DNA of 64,000 nucleotides, from assembly GCA_005768755.1 (NCBI GenBank), contig VAFL01000002.1, positions 248,001-312,000 on the forward strand, in the 5' to 3' direction. The notes beneath the pieces were generated by a model, which was given only the letters and a program-made list of their open reading frames with translations, did no database searches and was not told the origin of the DNA. The position numbers were made by a program, and so were the translations under genes. The stretch's first letter is position 1. Each line of letters starts with the position of its first letter. The stretch is from Paracoccus denitrificans. GTDB taxonomy: Bacteria > Pseudomonadota > Alphaproteobacteria > Rhodobacterales > Rhodobacteraceae. Shown in pieces: positions 42,881 through 51,172 of the stretch.

Positions 42881-43407
42881 CAATCCACCGATGTTGCATC
42901 ACGATTTGAACGGTAGAGGATCAGCGCGCTGATCCATCCGCCGATCATGAAGGGAATAGTTAACTTCGCCGCCAAGCCAGATAGTGCCGGCGCGGTCACG
43001 ACCAGTTGTCGAAAGATCGACCCAGTCTCGCCCGAGACGGCACTGCCCCAAACCGCGACCATGACGGTGGCCAGCAGGCTGAGCAGGATTGCCACCGGCG
43101 GCACGGCGATCAATGCCGCGCCGAGTTCGCCGAACTTGATCCCGCGCAGCCGGCCAGTCACAAAGATCCAGATCATGCGCGCCGGAAAATAGCCGACAAG
43201 CCCGGTAAGTGCAGCAAACACCCCGCCGAACATGAGCACCAACCCGGCATAGACCACCACCGCGCCCCTACCGCCGTCGATTTCGGTTGGTTGCAGAAGA
43301 CCCAAGACCAGATTGGCGGCGCTGAAGATAACAATCCCCAGGCACAGGGTGATGCCAAGCTGACAGGCGAAGCGGCGGCCTTCCCTGGGGCGCGGTTTTG
43401 GCGGCAT
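42880..43407 (-). CDS. Uncharacterised four-TM membrane protein in the pyrimidine locus
   Basis: 175 aa from the ATG at 43407 (MPPKPRPREGRRFACQ); a GTG at 43434, right after the hydA stop, is an alternative. Four hydrophobic segments are visible, near GITLCLGIVIFSAANLVLGL, VVVYAGLVLMFGGVFAALTG, ALIAVPPVAILLSLLATVMV and LTIPFMIGGWISALILY. I recognise no family. It sits between hydA and the ATPase gene with coupled translation to the latter, so a role in the same process is likely. Confidence 0.65.
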   Translation of the reverse strand: MPPKPRPREGRRFACQLGITLCLGIVIFSAANLVLGLLQPTEIDGGRGAVVVYAGLVLMFGGVFAALTGLVGYFPARMIWIFVTGRLRGIKFGELGAALIAVPPVAILLSLLATVMVAVWGSAVSGETGSIFRQLVVTAPALSGLAAKLTIPFMIGGWISALILYRSNRDATSVD

Positions 43408-43436
43408 CTGGCTGTCCCGCGCCTCGTCGATCACAA

Positions 43437-44888
43437 TTATACACCTGTCGCCGGAATGCCCGACCGTTCGACCGGCCGTGGCGCGGTCAGTTCCTTCCAT
43501 TGCGACAGCGCGCGGTTGACGTTACCCTGCGGTTCGCGCGCCACGAATTCGCCGTGGCCCTCGCGACTGTCCACGCGGCCCTCGGTCACGGCGACCACGC
43601 CGCGGGTCAGCGTATATCGCGGCAGCCCCTTCACATGCTGGCCCTCGAACACATTATAGTCGATGGCGGATTGCTGGCTGTCGGCGCCGATGGTCTTTTC
43701 CGCCTGCGGGTCCCACACCACCAGATCGGCGTCCGCGCCGACCAGAACCGCGCCCTTCTTCGGATACATATTCAGGATCTTGGCGATATTGGTTGAGGTG
43801 ACGGCCACGAATTCATTTGGCGTCAGCCGGCCCGTATTCACTCCATGTGTCCACAGCATCGGCATCCGGTCCTCCAGTCCGCCGGTGCCGTTCGGGATCT
43901 TGGTGAAATCGCCCACGCCCGTGCGCTTCTGTTCTGTCGTGAAGGCGCAGTGATCGGTGGCCACGACCGACAGCGAGCCCGATTGCAGCCCGGCCCACAG
44001 GCTGTCCTGATGCAGCTTGTTGCGGAAGGGAGGCGACATGACACGGCGCGCGGCATGGTCCCAGTCGGGGTTGAGATACTCGCTTTCGTCCAGCGTCAGG
44101 TGCTGGATCAGCGGCTCTCCCCAGACGCGCTTGCCCTGCTGGCGGGCGCGGCGGATGGCCTCGTGGCTGTCCTCGCATGAGGTATGCACGACATAGAGCG
44201 GCACGCCCGCCATATCGGCGACCATGATGGCGCGGTTGGTGGCCTCGCCCTCGACCTGCGGCGGGCGACTGTAAGCATGCGCCTCGGGCCCGGTATTGCC
44301 CTCGGCCAGCAGGCGGGCCGAGAGTTCGGCGACAACATCGCCGTTTTCGGCATGGACAAGCGCGATGCCGCCCAGATCGCCCACGCGGCGGAAGCTGGCG
44401 AACAATTCGTCATCATTCACCATCAATGCGCCCTTATAGGCCATGAAATGCTTGAAGCTGGTGATGCCGCGCTTCACCACCTCTTCCATTTCATTGAAGA
44501 CCTGCTCGCCCCACCAGGTGATCGCCATGTGATAGCTGTAATCGCAATGCGCGCGCCCGGACTTGTTGTCCCACATCTGCAACGCATCCAGCAGCCCCTG
44601 CTGGGGTGAGGGCAGCGCGAAATCCACCACCATCGTCGTGCCGCCCGCCAGCGCCGCGCGGGTGCCGGATTCGAAGTCGTCGGCGGAATAGGTTCCCATG
44701 AAGGGCATTTCCAGATGGGTATGCGGATCGATCCCGCCCGGCATGACATAGCAGCCCGTCGCGTCCAGCTGTTCATCGCCCGACAGGTTCTCGCCAATCG
44801 CGGTGATCTTGCCGCCCTCGATCAGCACATCTGCCTTAAAGGTCAGGTCGGCGGTGACGATGGTTCCGTTCTTGATGACTGTGGTCAT
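43437..44888 (-). CDS. hydA: Dihydropyrimidinase
   Basis: Opens the ring of 5,6-dihydrouracil or dihydrothymine (also 5-substituted hydantoins) to the N-carbamoyl acid. 483 aa. Metal ligands: H56 and H58 in GIDPHTHLEMPF, and the carboxylated K152 in FKHFMAYKGALM. Histidines lie in VHAENG and VVHTSCE, and the aspartate in VATDHCAFTTEQK. The ATG at 44888 follows AGGGAA. It lies in the same transcript as the carbamoylase-type hydrolase and the NMT1-like importer, giving steps 2 and 3 of reductive pyrimidine breakdown. Confidence 0.95.
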   Translation of the reverse strand: MTTVIKNGTIVTADLTFKADVLIEGGKITAIGENLSGDEQLDATGCYVMPGGIDPHTHLEMPFMGTYSADDFESGTRAALAGGTTMVVDFALPSPQQGLLDALQMWDNKSGRAHCDYSYHMAITWWGEQVFNEMEEVVKRGITSFKHFMAYKGALMVNDDELFASFRRVGDLGGIALVHAENGDVVAELSARLLAEGNTGPEAHAYSRPPQVEGEATNRAIMVADMAGVPLYVVHTSCEDSHEAIRRARQQGKRVWGEPLIQHLTLDESEYLNPDWDHAARRVMSPPFRNKLHQDSLWAGLQSGSLSVVATDHCAFTTEQKRTGVGDFTKIPNGTGGLEDRMPMLWTHGVNTGRLTPNEFVAVTSTNIAKILNMYPKKGAVLVGADADLVVWDPQAEKTIGADSQQSAIDYNVFEGQHVKGLPRYTLTRGVVAVTEGRVDSREGHGEFVAREPQGNVNRALSQWKELTAPRPVERSGIPATGV

Positions 44889-44910
44889 AGGTTTTCCCTG
44901 GCTACTTTCG

Positions 44911-45282
44911 TCAATTTTGCAGTTCGTGGAACGGCAGATCGGCATAAATCGGGGCGAGAACCGTCAGCATCTGTTGCTTCGGATCGGCCTCGCAGTCGGC
45001 AGAGACGCGTTCCATCAACGCGGCGGGTGTAAGCTCTGGCCCGGAAAGGTCACGCATTGTCTGGTTGGCAGTTGAGTAGAAAGCGAGGTTCGACCCGGTA
45101 AAGAAGCCATAAACCCAACTCGCGAAGGCGGACTCGGTCTCGGGCAAGTCGCGCATTTCAAGAAACTCGTGACAGAAGCCGCTGCCGATGCCCTTGAACA
45201 CCTCCTGGGCGTGAGCCGTGGCCGGTAGGCCCGCGCCGAGCGTCATAAAGAGCAGGTAGCTGACGGTCGATCTGCCAATCAT
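44911..45282 (-). CDS. Small exported protein of unknown function
   Basis: 123 aa with a clear signal peptide ending AHAQ-EV (about residue 26) and two cysteines (GFCHEF, SADCEADP) that could form a disulfide. The pattern ASWVYGFFTGSNLAFY ... PAALMERVSADCEADP resembles small HdeA- or Rap1a/Tai-like periplasmic proteins, but the match is too loose to assign. It lies between the carbamoylase and hydA genes with gaps of 10 and 22 bases, so it is co-transcribed with pyrimidine catabolism. Confidence 0.75.
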   Translation of the reverse strand: MIGRSTVSYLLFMTLGAGLPATAHAQEVFKGIGSGFCHEFLEMRDLPETESAFASWVYGFFTGSNLAFYSTANQTMRDLSGPELTPAALMERVSADCEADPKQQMLTVLAPIYADLPFHELQN

Positions 45283-45292
45283 GCGCCCTTCC

Positions 45293-46537
45293 TCACCTCA
45301 CCACCTCCGCCGCTTCCAGCACCGCATGAAGCAGCACATCCGCCCCCGCGCTCGCCCACTCCGGGCTAATCTCCTCGGCTTCGTTATGGCTCAACCCATC
45401 AACACAGGGGCACATGATCATCACCGTCGGCGCCACGCGGTTGATCCAGCAGGCGTCATGCCCGGCGCCCGAGACGATATTCATGTGGCTGTAGCCAAGG
45501 CTTTCGGCCGCGTCTCGCACGATCCCGACCAGCCCCTCATCAAAGGTCACGGGGTCGAAATGGCCGACCGGCTCGATCTCGATGCCAAGGCCGAGATCTT
45601 CGGCGATCTTCGGGGCTTCCTGTTCCAGCCGGGCGCGCATGGCGTTCAGCTTGTCCAATTGGGGTGAGCGGAAGTCGATCGTGAAGACCGCCTTGCCAGG
45701 GATCACGTTGCGGCTGTTCGGATAGACATTCGCCTGGCCGACGGCGCCCACGGCATCGGGCTGGTGGTCCATCGCAATGCGGTGCACGGCCTCGATGATC
45801 CTCGCCATGCCGAGGCCCGCATTCACCCGCATGTTCATCGGGGTAGAGCCGGTATGCGCGTCCTTGCCGGTCAGCGTCACCTGCAACCACCAAAGCCCCT
45901 GCCCGTGTGTCACAACGCCGATCTGCTTGTTCTCGGCCTCCAGAATAGGCCCCTGTTCAATGTGATATTCGAACATGGCATGCATCGGGCGGCCGCCGAC
46001 ATCCTCGGTCCCGCGCCAGCCGATGCGATCCAGTTCATCACCGAATTTCTTGCCCTCGGCATCCTCGCGGCTATTGGCGAAATCCTCATCATGCACACCG
46101 GCATAAACGCCGGATGCCAGCATGGCGGGTGCGAAACGTGTGCCTTCCTCATTTGTCCAGTTGGTGACGACGATGGGGCGGCGGGTCTTCAGGCCCATGT
46201 CGCGGACGCTGCGGATCACCTCCAGCCCCGACAGCACGCCCAGCACGCCGTCGTATTTGCCGCCCGTCGGCTGGGTATCCAGATGGCTGCCGATATAGAC
46301 GGGATCGGCGTCGGGATCGGTGCCTTCATGGCGCATGAACATGTTGCCCATGCGATCAACGGCCATGGTCATGCCTACATCTTCGCACCAGGTCTGGAAC
46401 AGGCGGCGGCCTTCGGCATCGGCATCGGTCAGGGTCTGGCGATTATTGCCGCCCGCGACGCCGGGGCCGATCTTCGCCATTTCCATCAGGCTGTCCCACA
46501 GCCGCGCGCCGTCAATCCGGATATTGTCGCCTTCCAT
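45293..46537 (-). CDS. Zn-dependent N-carbamoyl amino acid/beta-ureidopropionate hydrolase (M20, HyuC/AmaB type)
   Basis: Hydrolyses the N-carbamoyl product of dihydropyrimidinase to the amino acid, CO2 and ammonia. 414 aa. Metal residues: H85 in YIGSHLDTQPTGG, D96 in GKYDGVLG, and E130/E131 in NWTNEEGTRFAP. The lid/dimer domain includes GKDAHTGSTPMNMR, and the last motif is SGAGHDACWINRV. It is the first gene of the - strand operon, divergent from a TetR gene. An allantoate hydrolase is the main alternative, but hydA next door favours the pyrimidine/hydantoin role. Confidence 0.92.
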   Translation of the reverse strand: MEGDNIRIDGARLWDSLMEMAKIGPGVAGGNNRQTLTDADAEGRRLFQTWCEDVGMTMAVDRMGNMFMRHEGTDPDADPVYIGSHLDTQPTGGKYDGVLGVLSGLEVIRSVRDMGLKTRRPIVVTNWTNEEGTRFAPAMLASGVYAGVHDEDFANSREDAEGKKFGDELDRIGWRGTEDVGGRPMHAMFEYHIEQGPILEAENKQIGVVTHGQGLWWLQVTLTGKDAHTGSTPMNMRVNAGLGMARIIEAVHRIAMDHQPDAVGAVGQANVYPNSRNVIPGKAVFTIDFRSPQLDKLNAMRARLEQEAPKIAEDLGLGIEIEPVGHFDPVTFDEGLVGIVRDAAESLGYSHMNIVSGAGHDACWINRVAPTVMIMCPCVDGLSHNEAEEISPEWASAGADVLLHAVLEAAEVVR

Positions 46538-46592
46538 GCCCTACCCCCGTCCATGGCCGCGCAGCCAAGGCTTTGACCTTGCCCGCACATTC

Positions 46593-46620
46593 ACGCTAAC
46601 TGCGCTTCGTAACTTGTCAA
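46593..46620 (-). promoter_or_regulatory. Possible promoter of the pyrimidine operon
   Basis: On the - strand, TTGACA (46615-46620) is followed after 16 bases by TAGCGT (46593-46598), about 55 bases before the hydrolase start. A TTGACC on the + strand at 46573-46578 resembles half of the RutR site known from E. coli. Both are weak calls made by eye. Confidence 0.3.
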
Positions 46621-46633
46621 CCTGCCCGGCCCG

Positions 46634-47245
46634 ATGACCAAGCCCGCCCCACAAAGCCGCATTCGAAAGCGCAATACGCAGGCGATCCTTGCCGCGGCAC
46701 TGGATGTGTTTTCTGCCCATGGTTTTCGGGGTGCAACGCTGGATCAGGTCGCCAGCGCCGCCAATCTGTCGAAACCGAACCTGCTTTATTACTACCCCTC
46801 GAAAGAGGCCGTGTATCTGGCGCTTCTGGAAACTGCGCTGGAAGACTGGCTGAAGCCGCTGCGCGCCATCGACCCGCAGGGCCAGCCGGTCGAGGAGATG
46901 CTTGCCTATGTCCGCGCCAAACTGCGGATGAGCAAAAGTCACGCGCGCGAAAGCCGCCTGTTCGCCGGAGAGGTGCTGAGCGGGGCCCATCACATCGGCA
47001 GTGTTCTGGGTGGATCGCTGCGCGGGCTTGTCGATGAAAAGGCGGCGCTTATCGCGCGCTGGATGGCAGAAGGCAGACTGGCCCCGTCCGATCCGCATCA
47101 CCTGATCTTTTCCATCTGGGCATTGACGCAACATTATGCCGACTTCGCGCCGCAGGTCCGCGCAGTTCTGGGTGACGGACGCGATCCGATCGCTGAGGGG
47201 CTGTCCTTCACGGAAATATTGTATCGCCGCATGCTGACCCCCTGA
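46634..47245 (+). CDS. TetR-family regulator (RutR-like)
   Basis: 203 aa. The helix-turn-helix is AILAAALDVFSAHGFRGATL, then ASAANLSKPNLLYYYPSKEA. The LSKPNLLYYYPSKEAVY segment and the C-terminal layout resemble RutR, the uracil-sensing regulator. It is divergent from the pyrimidine/hydantoin operon, which it probably controls (inference from position). The ATG at 46634 is the natural start. Confidence 0.9.
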   Translation: MTKPAPQSRIRKRNTQAILAAALDVFSAHGFRGATLDQVASAANLSKPNLLYYYPSKEAVYLALLETALEDWLKPLRAIDPQGQPVEEMLAYVRAKLRMSKSHARESRLFAGEVLSGAHHIGSVLGGSLRGLVDEKAALIARWMAEGRLAPSDPHHLIFSIWALTQHYADFAPQVRAVLGDGRDPIAEGLSFTEILYRRMLTP

Positions 47246-47495
47246 CCACGGCCTACCCGCTGAACGCCCTGGCGCGTGAAACACCGCGCGCCCGGCCCTG
47301 GCGGCTGTCTGAACTGCGCCCGCAAATCCAGTCATATATGGCGCGTTGATCAGGATGCGGCTCCGATGAAGCGTTTGCTTTCGTCAGGATGGCACAGAAG
47401 AGAATTTTATCAATTGGTAAAAATGTCCGCAGCTCGATGCCGCCCGACCGGAAAACGAACCAGGGGGCATACGCCTGCTTTTTGGGCAGAGGTGA
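47246..47495. other. Intergenic region between TetR gene and frcK
   Basis: 250 bases between convergent genes. I see no intrinsic terminator with a T-run, no RNA gene and no convincing coding frame. A short AT-richer patch lies around 47400-47425. Confidence 0.5.
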
Positions 47496-48107
47496 TCAGC
47501 CCGTCCCGTTCAGAACCAGATCGGCTGCGCGGCTTTGTTCAACGACCAGACGCGCGTTTGGCAGGTCATTGTCTGCGACCTTGGTCCCGCCATCGGGCTG
47601 TCCTTGCCAGCGCGCCAGCAGACGCGCCTCTATTTCCGGCAGTGGTGTTTCGAGCATGACCGTAAGATCGAAATGTGGCAAAAGCGGTGCCCAGGCGGGA
47701 TCATCCAAAAGCAGATAATTGCCCTCACACAGGATCAGCCGCACGTCAGGCCCGATGATCCGGGCCCCTGCACGCGAGATTTCCAGCTTGCGATCAAAGA
47801 CCGGCACCGCCACCGGGCGGCCATCATCGGCAGCCAGCCGGGCCAGCATATGCGCCAGCCCGTCAACGTCAAACGTGGGCGGAGAGCCTTTGCGTGGACG
47901 CAGCCCCCATTCAGCCAGCACAGCGTCGTCATAGTGAAATCCGTCCATCGGCAGCACTGCGGCGCCCGGCAGATCGCTGGCCAATCCCTCGGCCAGCGTG
48001 CTTTTCCCCGATGCAGGCGCCCCCGCGATGGCGACGATATTCCGTCGCCCCGCAGGCAGTGCGCCCAGCCGTTCCAGCAGTTCAGCGCGCGTGATCGTCA
48101 CGCTCAT
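47496..48107 (-). CDS. frcK: FrcK-type kinase of the fructose ABC operon
   Basis: 203 aa P-loop protein related to uridine/pantothenate kinases. Walker A is IAGAPASGKSTLAEG, followed by LPMDGFHYDDAVL, and RLILCEGNYLLLDD is the Walker B-like strand. The order frcB-frcC-frcA-frcK matches the frcRBCAK operon described in Sinorhizobium meliloti for fructose, mannose and ribose uptake. The exact phosphorylated substrate of FrcK is not established. It overlaps frcA by 4 bases. Confidence 0.88.
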   Translation of the reverse strand: MSVTITRAELLERLGALPAGRRNIVAIAGAPASGKSTLAEGLASDLPGAAVLPMDGFHYDDAVLAEWGLRPRKGSPPTFDVDGLAHMLARLAADDGRPVAVPVFDRKLEISRAGARIIGPDVRLILCEGNYLLLDDPAWAPLLPHFDLTVMLETPLPEIEARLLARWQGQPDGGTKVADNDLPNARLVVEQSRAADLVLNGTG

Positions 48108-48877
48108 GCGGCCTCGGGCGGTGGCTCCTTGGCACCGGTCATGAAGGCCACTGCGTCGGACATGGTATAATCGCCGGGCCGGATCACTGCGTGGCGGCGG
48201 CCAAGGCGGTGGACATGGATGCGGTCTGCGACCTCGAACACATGTGGCATGTTGTGCGAAATCAGCACGATCGGCAGCCCGCGCGATTTGACATCAAGGA
48301 TCAGTTCCAGCACCTTGCGGCTTTCCTTGACGCCAAGCGCCGCCGTGGGTTCGTCAAGGATCACCACCTTGGACCCGAAGGCCGCCGCGCGCGCGACCGC
48401 CACGCCCTGACGCTGACCACCTGATAGCGTTTCGACCGGCTGATCAATGTTCTGGATCGTCATCAGCCCCAGTTCCGACAGCTTGTCGCGCGCGATCTGG
48501 CGCATCTTTGCCTGGTCGAGTTGCTTCAGCCATTTGCCCGCAAAGCCTTCCTTGCGGATCTCTCGGCCCATGAACATGTTGTCGGCGATGGACAGCGCCG
48601 GCGACAGGGCAAGGTTCTGGTAAACCGTCTCGATCCCCGCTTGCCGGCCTTCCATGGGCGAGCCGAAGTTGACCGGCTTGCCGTCCAGTTCGATCACGCC
48701 TTCATCGGGCTGGACCGCGCCGGAAATCGCCTTGATGAGGCTGGACTTGCCGGCCCCGTTATCGCCGATCACGGCAAGTATCTCGCCCGGATAGAGGTCG
48801 AAATCGGCATTATCCAGCGCCGTGACGCGACCGTAACGCTTGACCAGTCCGCGCGCTTTCAGGACAGGGGTGCTCAT
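48104..48877 (-). CDS. frcA: Sugar ABC transporter ATPase FrcA
   Basis: 257 aa with a single nucleotide-binding domain, unlike the doubled RbsA type. Walker A is IGDNGAGKSSLIKA, the signature LSGGQRQGVAVARA and Walker B VVILDEPTAALG. The ATG at 48877 overlaps the frcC stop by ATGA; a longer in-frame start inside frcC is rejected. Confidence 0.93.
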   Translation of the reverse strand: MSTPVLKARGLVKRYGRVTALDNADFDLYPGEILAVIGDNGAGKSSLIKAISGAVQPDEGVIELDGKPVNFGSPMEGRQAGIETVYQNLALSPALSIADNMFMGREIRKEGFAGKWLKQLDQAKMRQIARDKLSELGLMTIQNIDQPVETLSGGQRQGVAVARAAAFGSKVVILDEPTAALGVKESRKVLELILDVKSRGLPIVLISHNMPHVFEVADRIHVHRLGRRHAVIRPGDYTMSDAVAFMTGAKEPPPEAA

Positions 48878-49953
48878 GCCGAAACCTTTCTGATCCATTG
48901 GTCGATGGCGACCGCGAGAATGATGAGCCAGCCGGTCGCGAAGACCTGCCACAGCACGTCCACGCCAGCCAATCTCAAGCCCGACTGAAAGACGCCGACG
49001 ATGAGCGCCCCGAACAAGGCCCCCATGATCGAGCCGCGTCCGCCAAACAGCGAAATGCCCCCAATGACGACAGCGGTGATCGAGGAAAGGTTGCCCTCAT
49101 AGAAGCTTTGCGGAGAGATCGAGCCGACGCGCCCGATGGACGCCCAGCCTGCAATCGCGCAGATGAACCCCGCCAGAACGTAGACCGACAGCAGCACCTT
49201 GTTGGTCTGGATGCCGGCCAGTTCGGCGGCGTCCTTGTCGTCGCCCACGGCATAGACGTGGCGGCCCCATGCGGTCTTGTTCAGCATGAACCACAGCACC
49301 ACGAAGATCAGGATCATCAGGATCGAGCCATAGGTGATCTGCGCCCCGCCGATGGGGATCGAGTTGCCGAAGAATTTCAGGAAGGGCGCGTTGGTGTCGA
49401 TATCCGCGCCCCGGATCGACTGCGCGCCCGAAAAATACAGGATCAGCGCGTAGAAGACGTTCCAGGTGCCGAGCGTGGTGATGAAGGGCGGCAGCCTGAC
49501 GCGGGTGATCAAAAAGCCGTTCAGCCAGCCACAAGCCGCACCAAGGATGAAGGAAAGCGGCAGCGCGATGATCGACGGCACGCCCATGTCGACCGCCAGC
49601 TTGCCCGCGATGACCGAGCAGAGAACCATGATCGCGGCCACGGACAGGTCGATCCCGGCAGTGATGATGACCAGTGATTGCGCGGCAGCCAGCATCCCGA
49701 TGATCGACACCTGCTGCATGATCAGCGACAGGTTGAAGGCCGAGAAGAAGTTGTTGGCGATCACCCCGAAGATCAGCAGCGAGATCATCAGCACGATCAC
49801 CGGCACCATGGTCGGGTTCCCGTGCAGGAAATGCTGGGCGCGATCCATGAAGCCGGTATGCTTCGCCTCGAAACTGGCGACGCGCTTGTCGCTTTGATCC
49901 AATGTGTTTTCGAAATCCTGCCGCGTGCGCGGCGGCTGTTCGGTTTCCGTCAC
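48874..49953 (-). CDS. frcC: Sugar ABC transporter permease FrcC
   Basis: 359 aa permease of the ribose/xylose/galactoside class. A charged N-terminal region of about 45 residues comes before the first TM segment. Typical motifs: AAAQSLVIITAGIDLSVAAI and RHVYAVGDDKDAAELAGI, then GRVGSISPQSFYEGNLSSIT. I chose GTG at 49953 because a GGGGGG run sits 7 or so bases upstream; the ATG at 49968 lies at that run and lacks its own ribosome site. Confidence 0.93.
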   Translation of the reverse strand: MTETEQPPRTRQDFENTLDQSDKRVASFEAKHTGFMDRAQHFLHGNPTMVPVIVLMISLLIFGVIANNFFSAFNLSLIMQQVSIIGMLAAAQSLVIITAGIDLSVAAIMVLCSVIAGKLAVDMGVPSIIALPLSFILGAACGWLNGFLITRVRLPPFITTLGTWNVFYALILYFSGAQSIRGADIDTNAPFLKFFGNSIPIGGAQITYGSILMILIFVVLWFMLNKTAWGRHVYAVGDDKDAAELAGIQTNKVLLSVYVLAGFICAIAGWASIGRVGSISPQSFYEGNLSSITAVVIGGISLFGGRGSIMGALFGALIVGVFQSGLRLAGVDVLWQVFATGWLIILAVAIDQWIRKVSA

Positions 49954-49982
49954 CGTGGTACCCCCCATGAACGGTGCGAGCA

Positions 49983-50005
49983 ACCGGCGGCGCAGCGCCG
50001 CCGGT
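49983..50005 (-). promoter_or_regulatory. Intercistronic stem-loop after frcB
   Basis: ACCGGCGGCGC and GCGCCGCCGGT flank a single base, giving a nearly perfect 23-base GC hairpin, 11 bases after the frcB stop. There is no T-run. It probably stabilises the frcB mRNA end and lowers frcCAK expression. Confidence 0.7.
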
Positions 50006-50016
50006 CTATTGTCAGA

Positions 50017-51042
50017 TCAGCCCCAGCACTGGGTCAGGGCCTCTTCCGAGGTGATCGACTCGATCCCATCGACCGGATTGTCAGTCACCAGCGTGACGCC
50101 GGTATTGAAGAAATCAAGCCCTTCCGAATTGGTCGGCTTTTCGCCGCTGTCGGCAAAGGCCTTGATCGCCTTGATCCCTTCCGATGCCATCAGCAGCGGG
50201 AATTGCATCGAGGTTGCACCGATCACGCCGTCCTTGACGTTCTGCACGCCCGGACAGCCGCCGTCGATGGACACGATGGTCGCCTGGCTGTCCTTGCCCA
50301 TGGCCTTCAGCGCCTCGTAAGCGCCGGCGGCTGCGGGTTCGTTGATGGTGTAGACAACGTTGATGTCCGGGTTCTGCTGCAACAGGTTTTCCATCGCCGT
50401 GCGGCCGCCGTCTTCGTTGCCGTCGGTGACGTCATGGCCTACGATGCGGGCATCATCTTCGTCCCCGATCCTGGTCGGTTCCTTGATGTCTATGCCGAAG
50501 CCCTGCATGAAGCCCTGGTCGCGCAGGTAATCGACCGAAACCTGCGATGGGTTCAGGTCGAGGAAGGCGATTTTCGCGTCCGCCGCCGCATCACCCAGCG
50601 TCGCTGCGGCCCATTGGCCGATCAGTTCGCCCGCCTTGAAGTTGTCTGTGGCAAAGGTCGCGTCGGCGGTCTCGGCCGGCTCGAACGGGGTGTCGAGCGC
50701 GATCACAAGCGCGCCGGCACCACGGGCCTGCTCGATAGCCGGTGCAAGTGCGCGGCTGTCGGACGGCGTGATCAGGATGCCCTTCGCGCCCGACGCCATG
50801 CAGGTCTCGATCGCGGCGACCTGGGTTTCGACGTCGCCGTCGATCTTGCCGGCATAGGTCGAAAGTTCGATCCCGTTTTCTTCGGCGGCAGCAATCGCGC
50901 CTTCCTTCATCTTGGCGAAGAAGGGGTTGGTGTCGGTCTTGGTGATCAGACAGGCGCCAACCGTGTCCTGCGCCTGCGCCGTTCCGGCAAAAGTCAGGGC
51001 AGCCACGCCGGCCAGCAAAGCGAATTTGGTGTTGAAGCGCAT
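50017..51042 (-). CDS. frcB: Sugar ABC transporter substrate-binding protein FrcB
   Basis: 341 aa periplasmic protein of the ribose-binding (type 1) class. The signal peptide is FALLAGVAALTFAGTAQAQD. Core motifs: VGACLITKTDTNPFFAKMKE and ILITPSDSRALAPAIEQARG, then VVYTINEPAAAGAYEAL. GGGAGGAT precedes the ATG at 51042. It is divergent from frcR across a 130-base region with a strong operator-like palindrome. Confidence 0.94.
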   Translation of the reverse strand: MRFNTKFALLAGVAALTFAGTAQAQDTVGACLITKTDTNPFFAKMKEGAIAAAEENGIELSTYAGKIDGDVETQVAAIETCMASGAKGILITPSDSRALAPAIEQARGAGALVIALDTPFEPAETADATFATDNFKAGELIGQWAAATLGDAAADAKIAFLDLNPSQVSVDYLRDQGFMQGFGIDIKEPTRIGDEDDARIVGHDVTDGNEDGGRTAMENLLQQNPDINVVYTINEPAAAGAYEALKAMGKDSQATIVSIDGGCPGVQNVKDGVIGATSMQFPLLMASEGIKAIKAFADSGEKPTNSEGLDFFNTGVTLVTDNPVDGIESITSEEALTQCWG

Positions 51043-51098
51043 TTGATCCTCCCATGGATACGCATGGCCAAACGATGGGCTGCAAATCCGGGACTGTC

Positions 51099-51123
51099 AA
51101 TAAATCATTTCAGTTGATTTATT
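51099..51123. promoter_or_regulatory. Probable FrcR (ROK) operator
   Basis: AATAAATCA (51099-51107) and TGATTTATT (51115-51123) form a perfect 9-bp inverted repeat with a 7-base spacer, in the region shared by frcB and frcR. The AT-rich arms resemble sites of other ROK repressors such as NagC and Mlc. Confidence 0.7.
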
Positions 51124-51172
51124 CGGGACTTCTCGCTGAAACTGGCTGCAAGGGAAACAACGGGAGGGGAGT

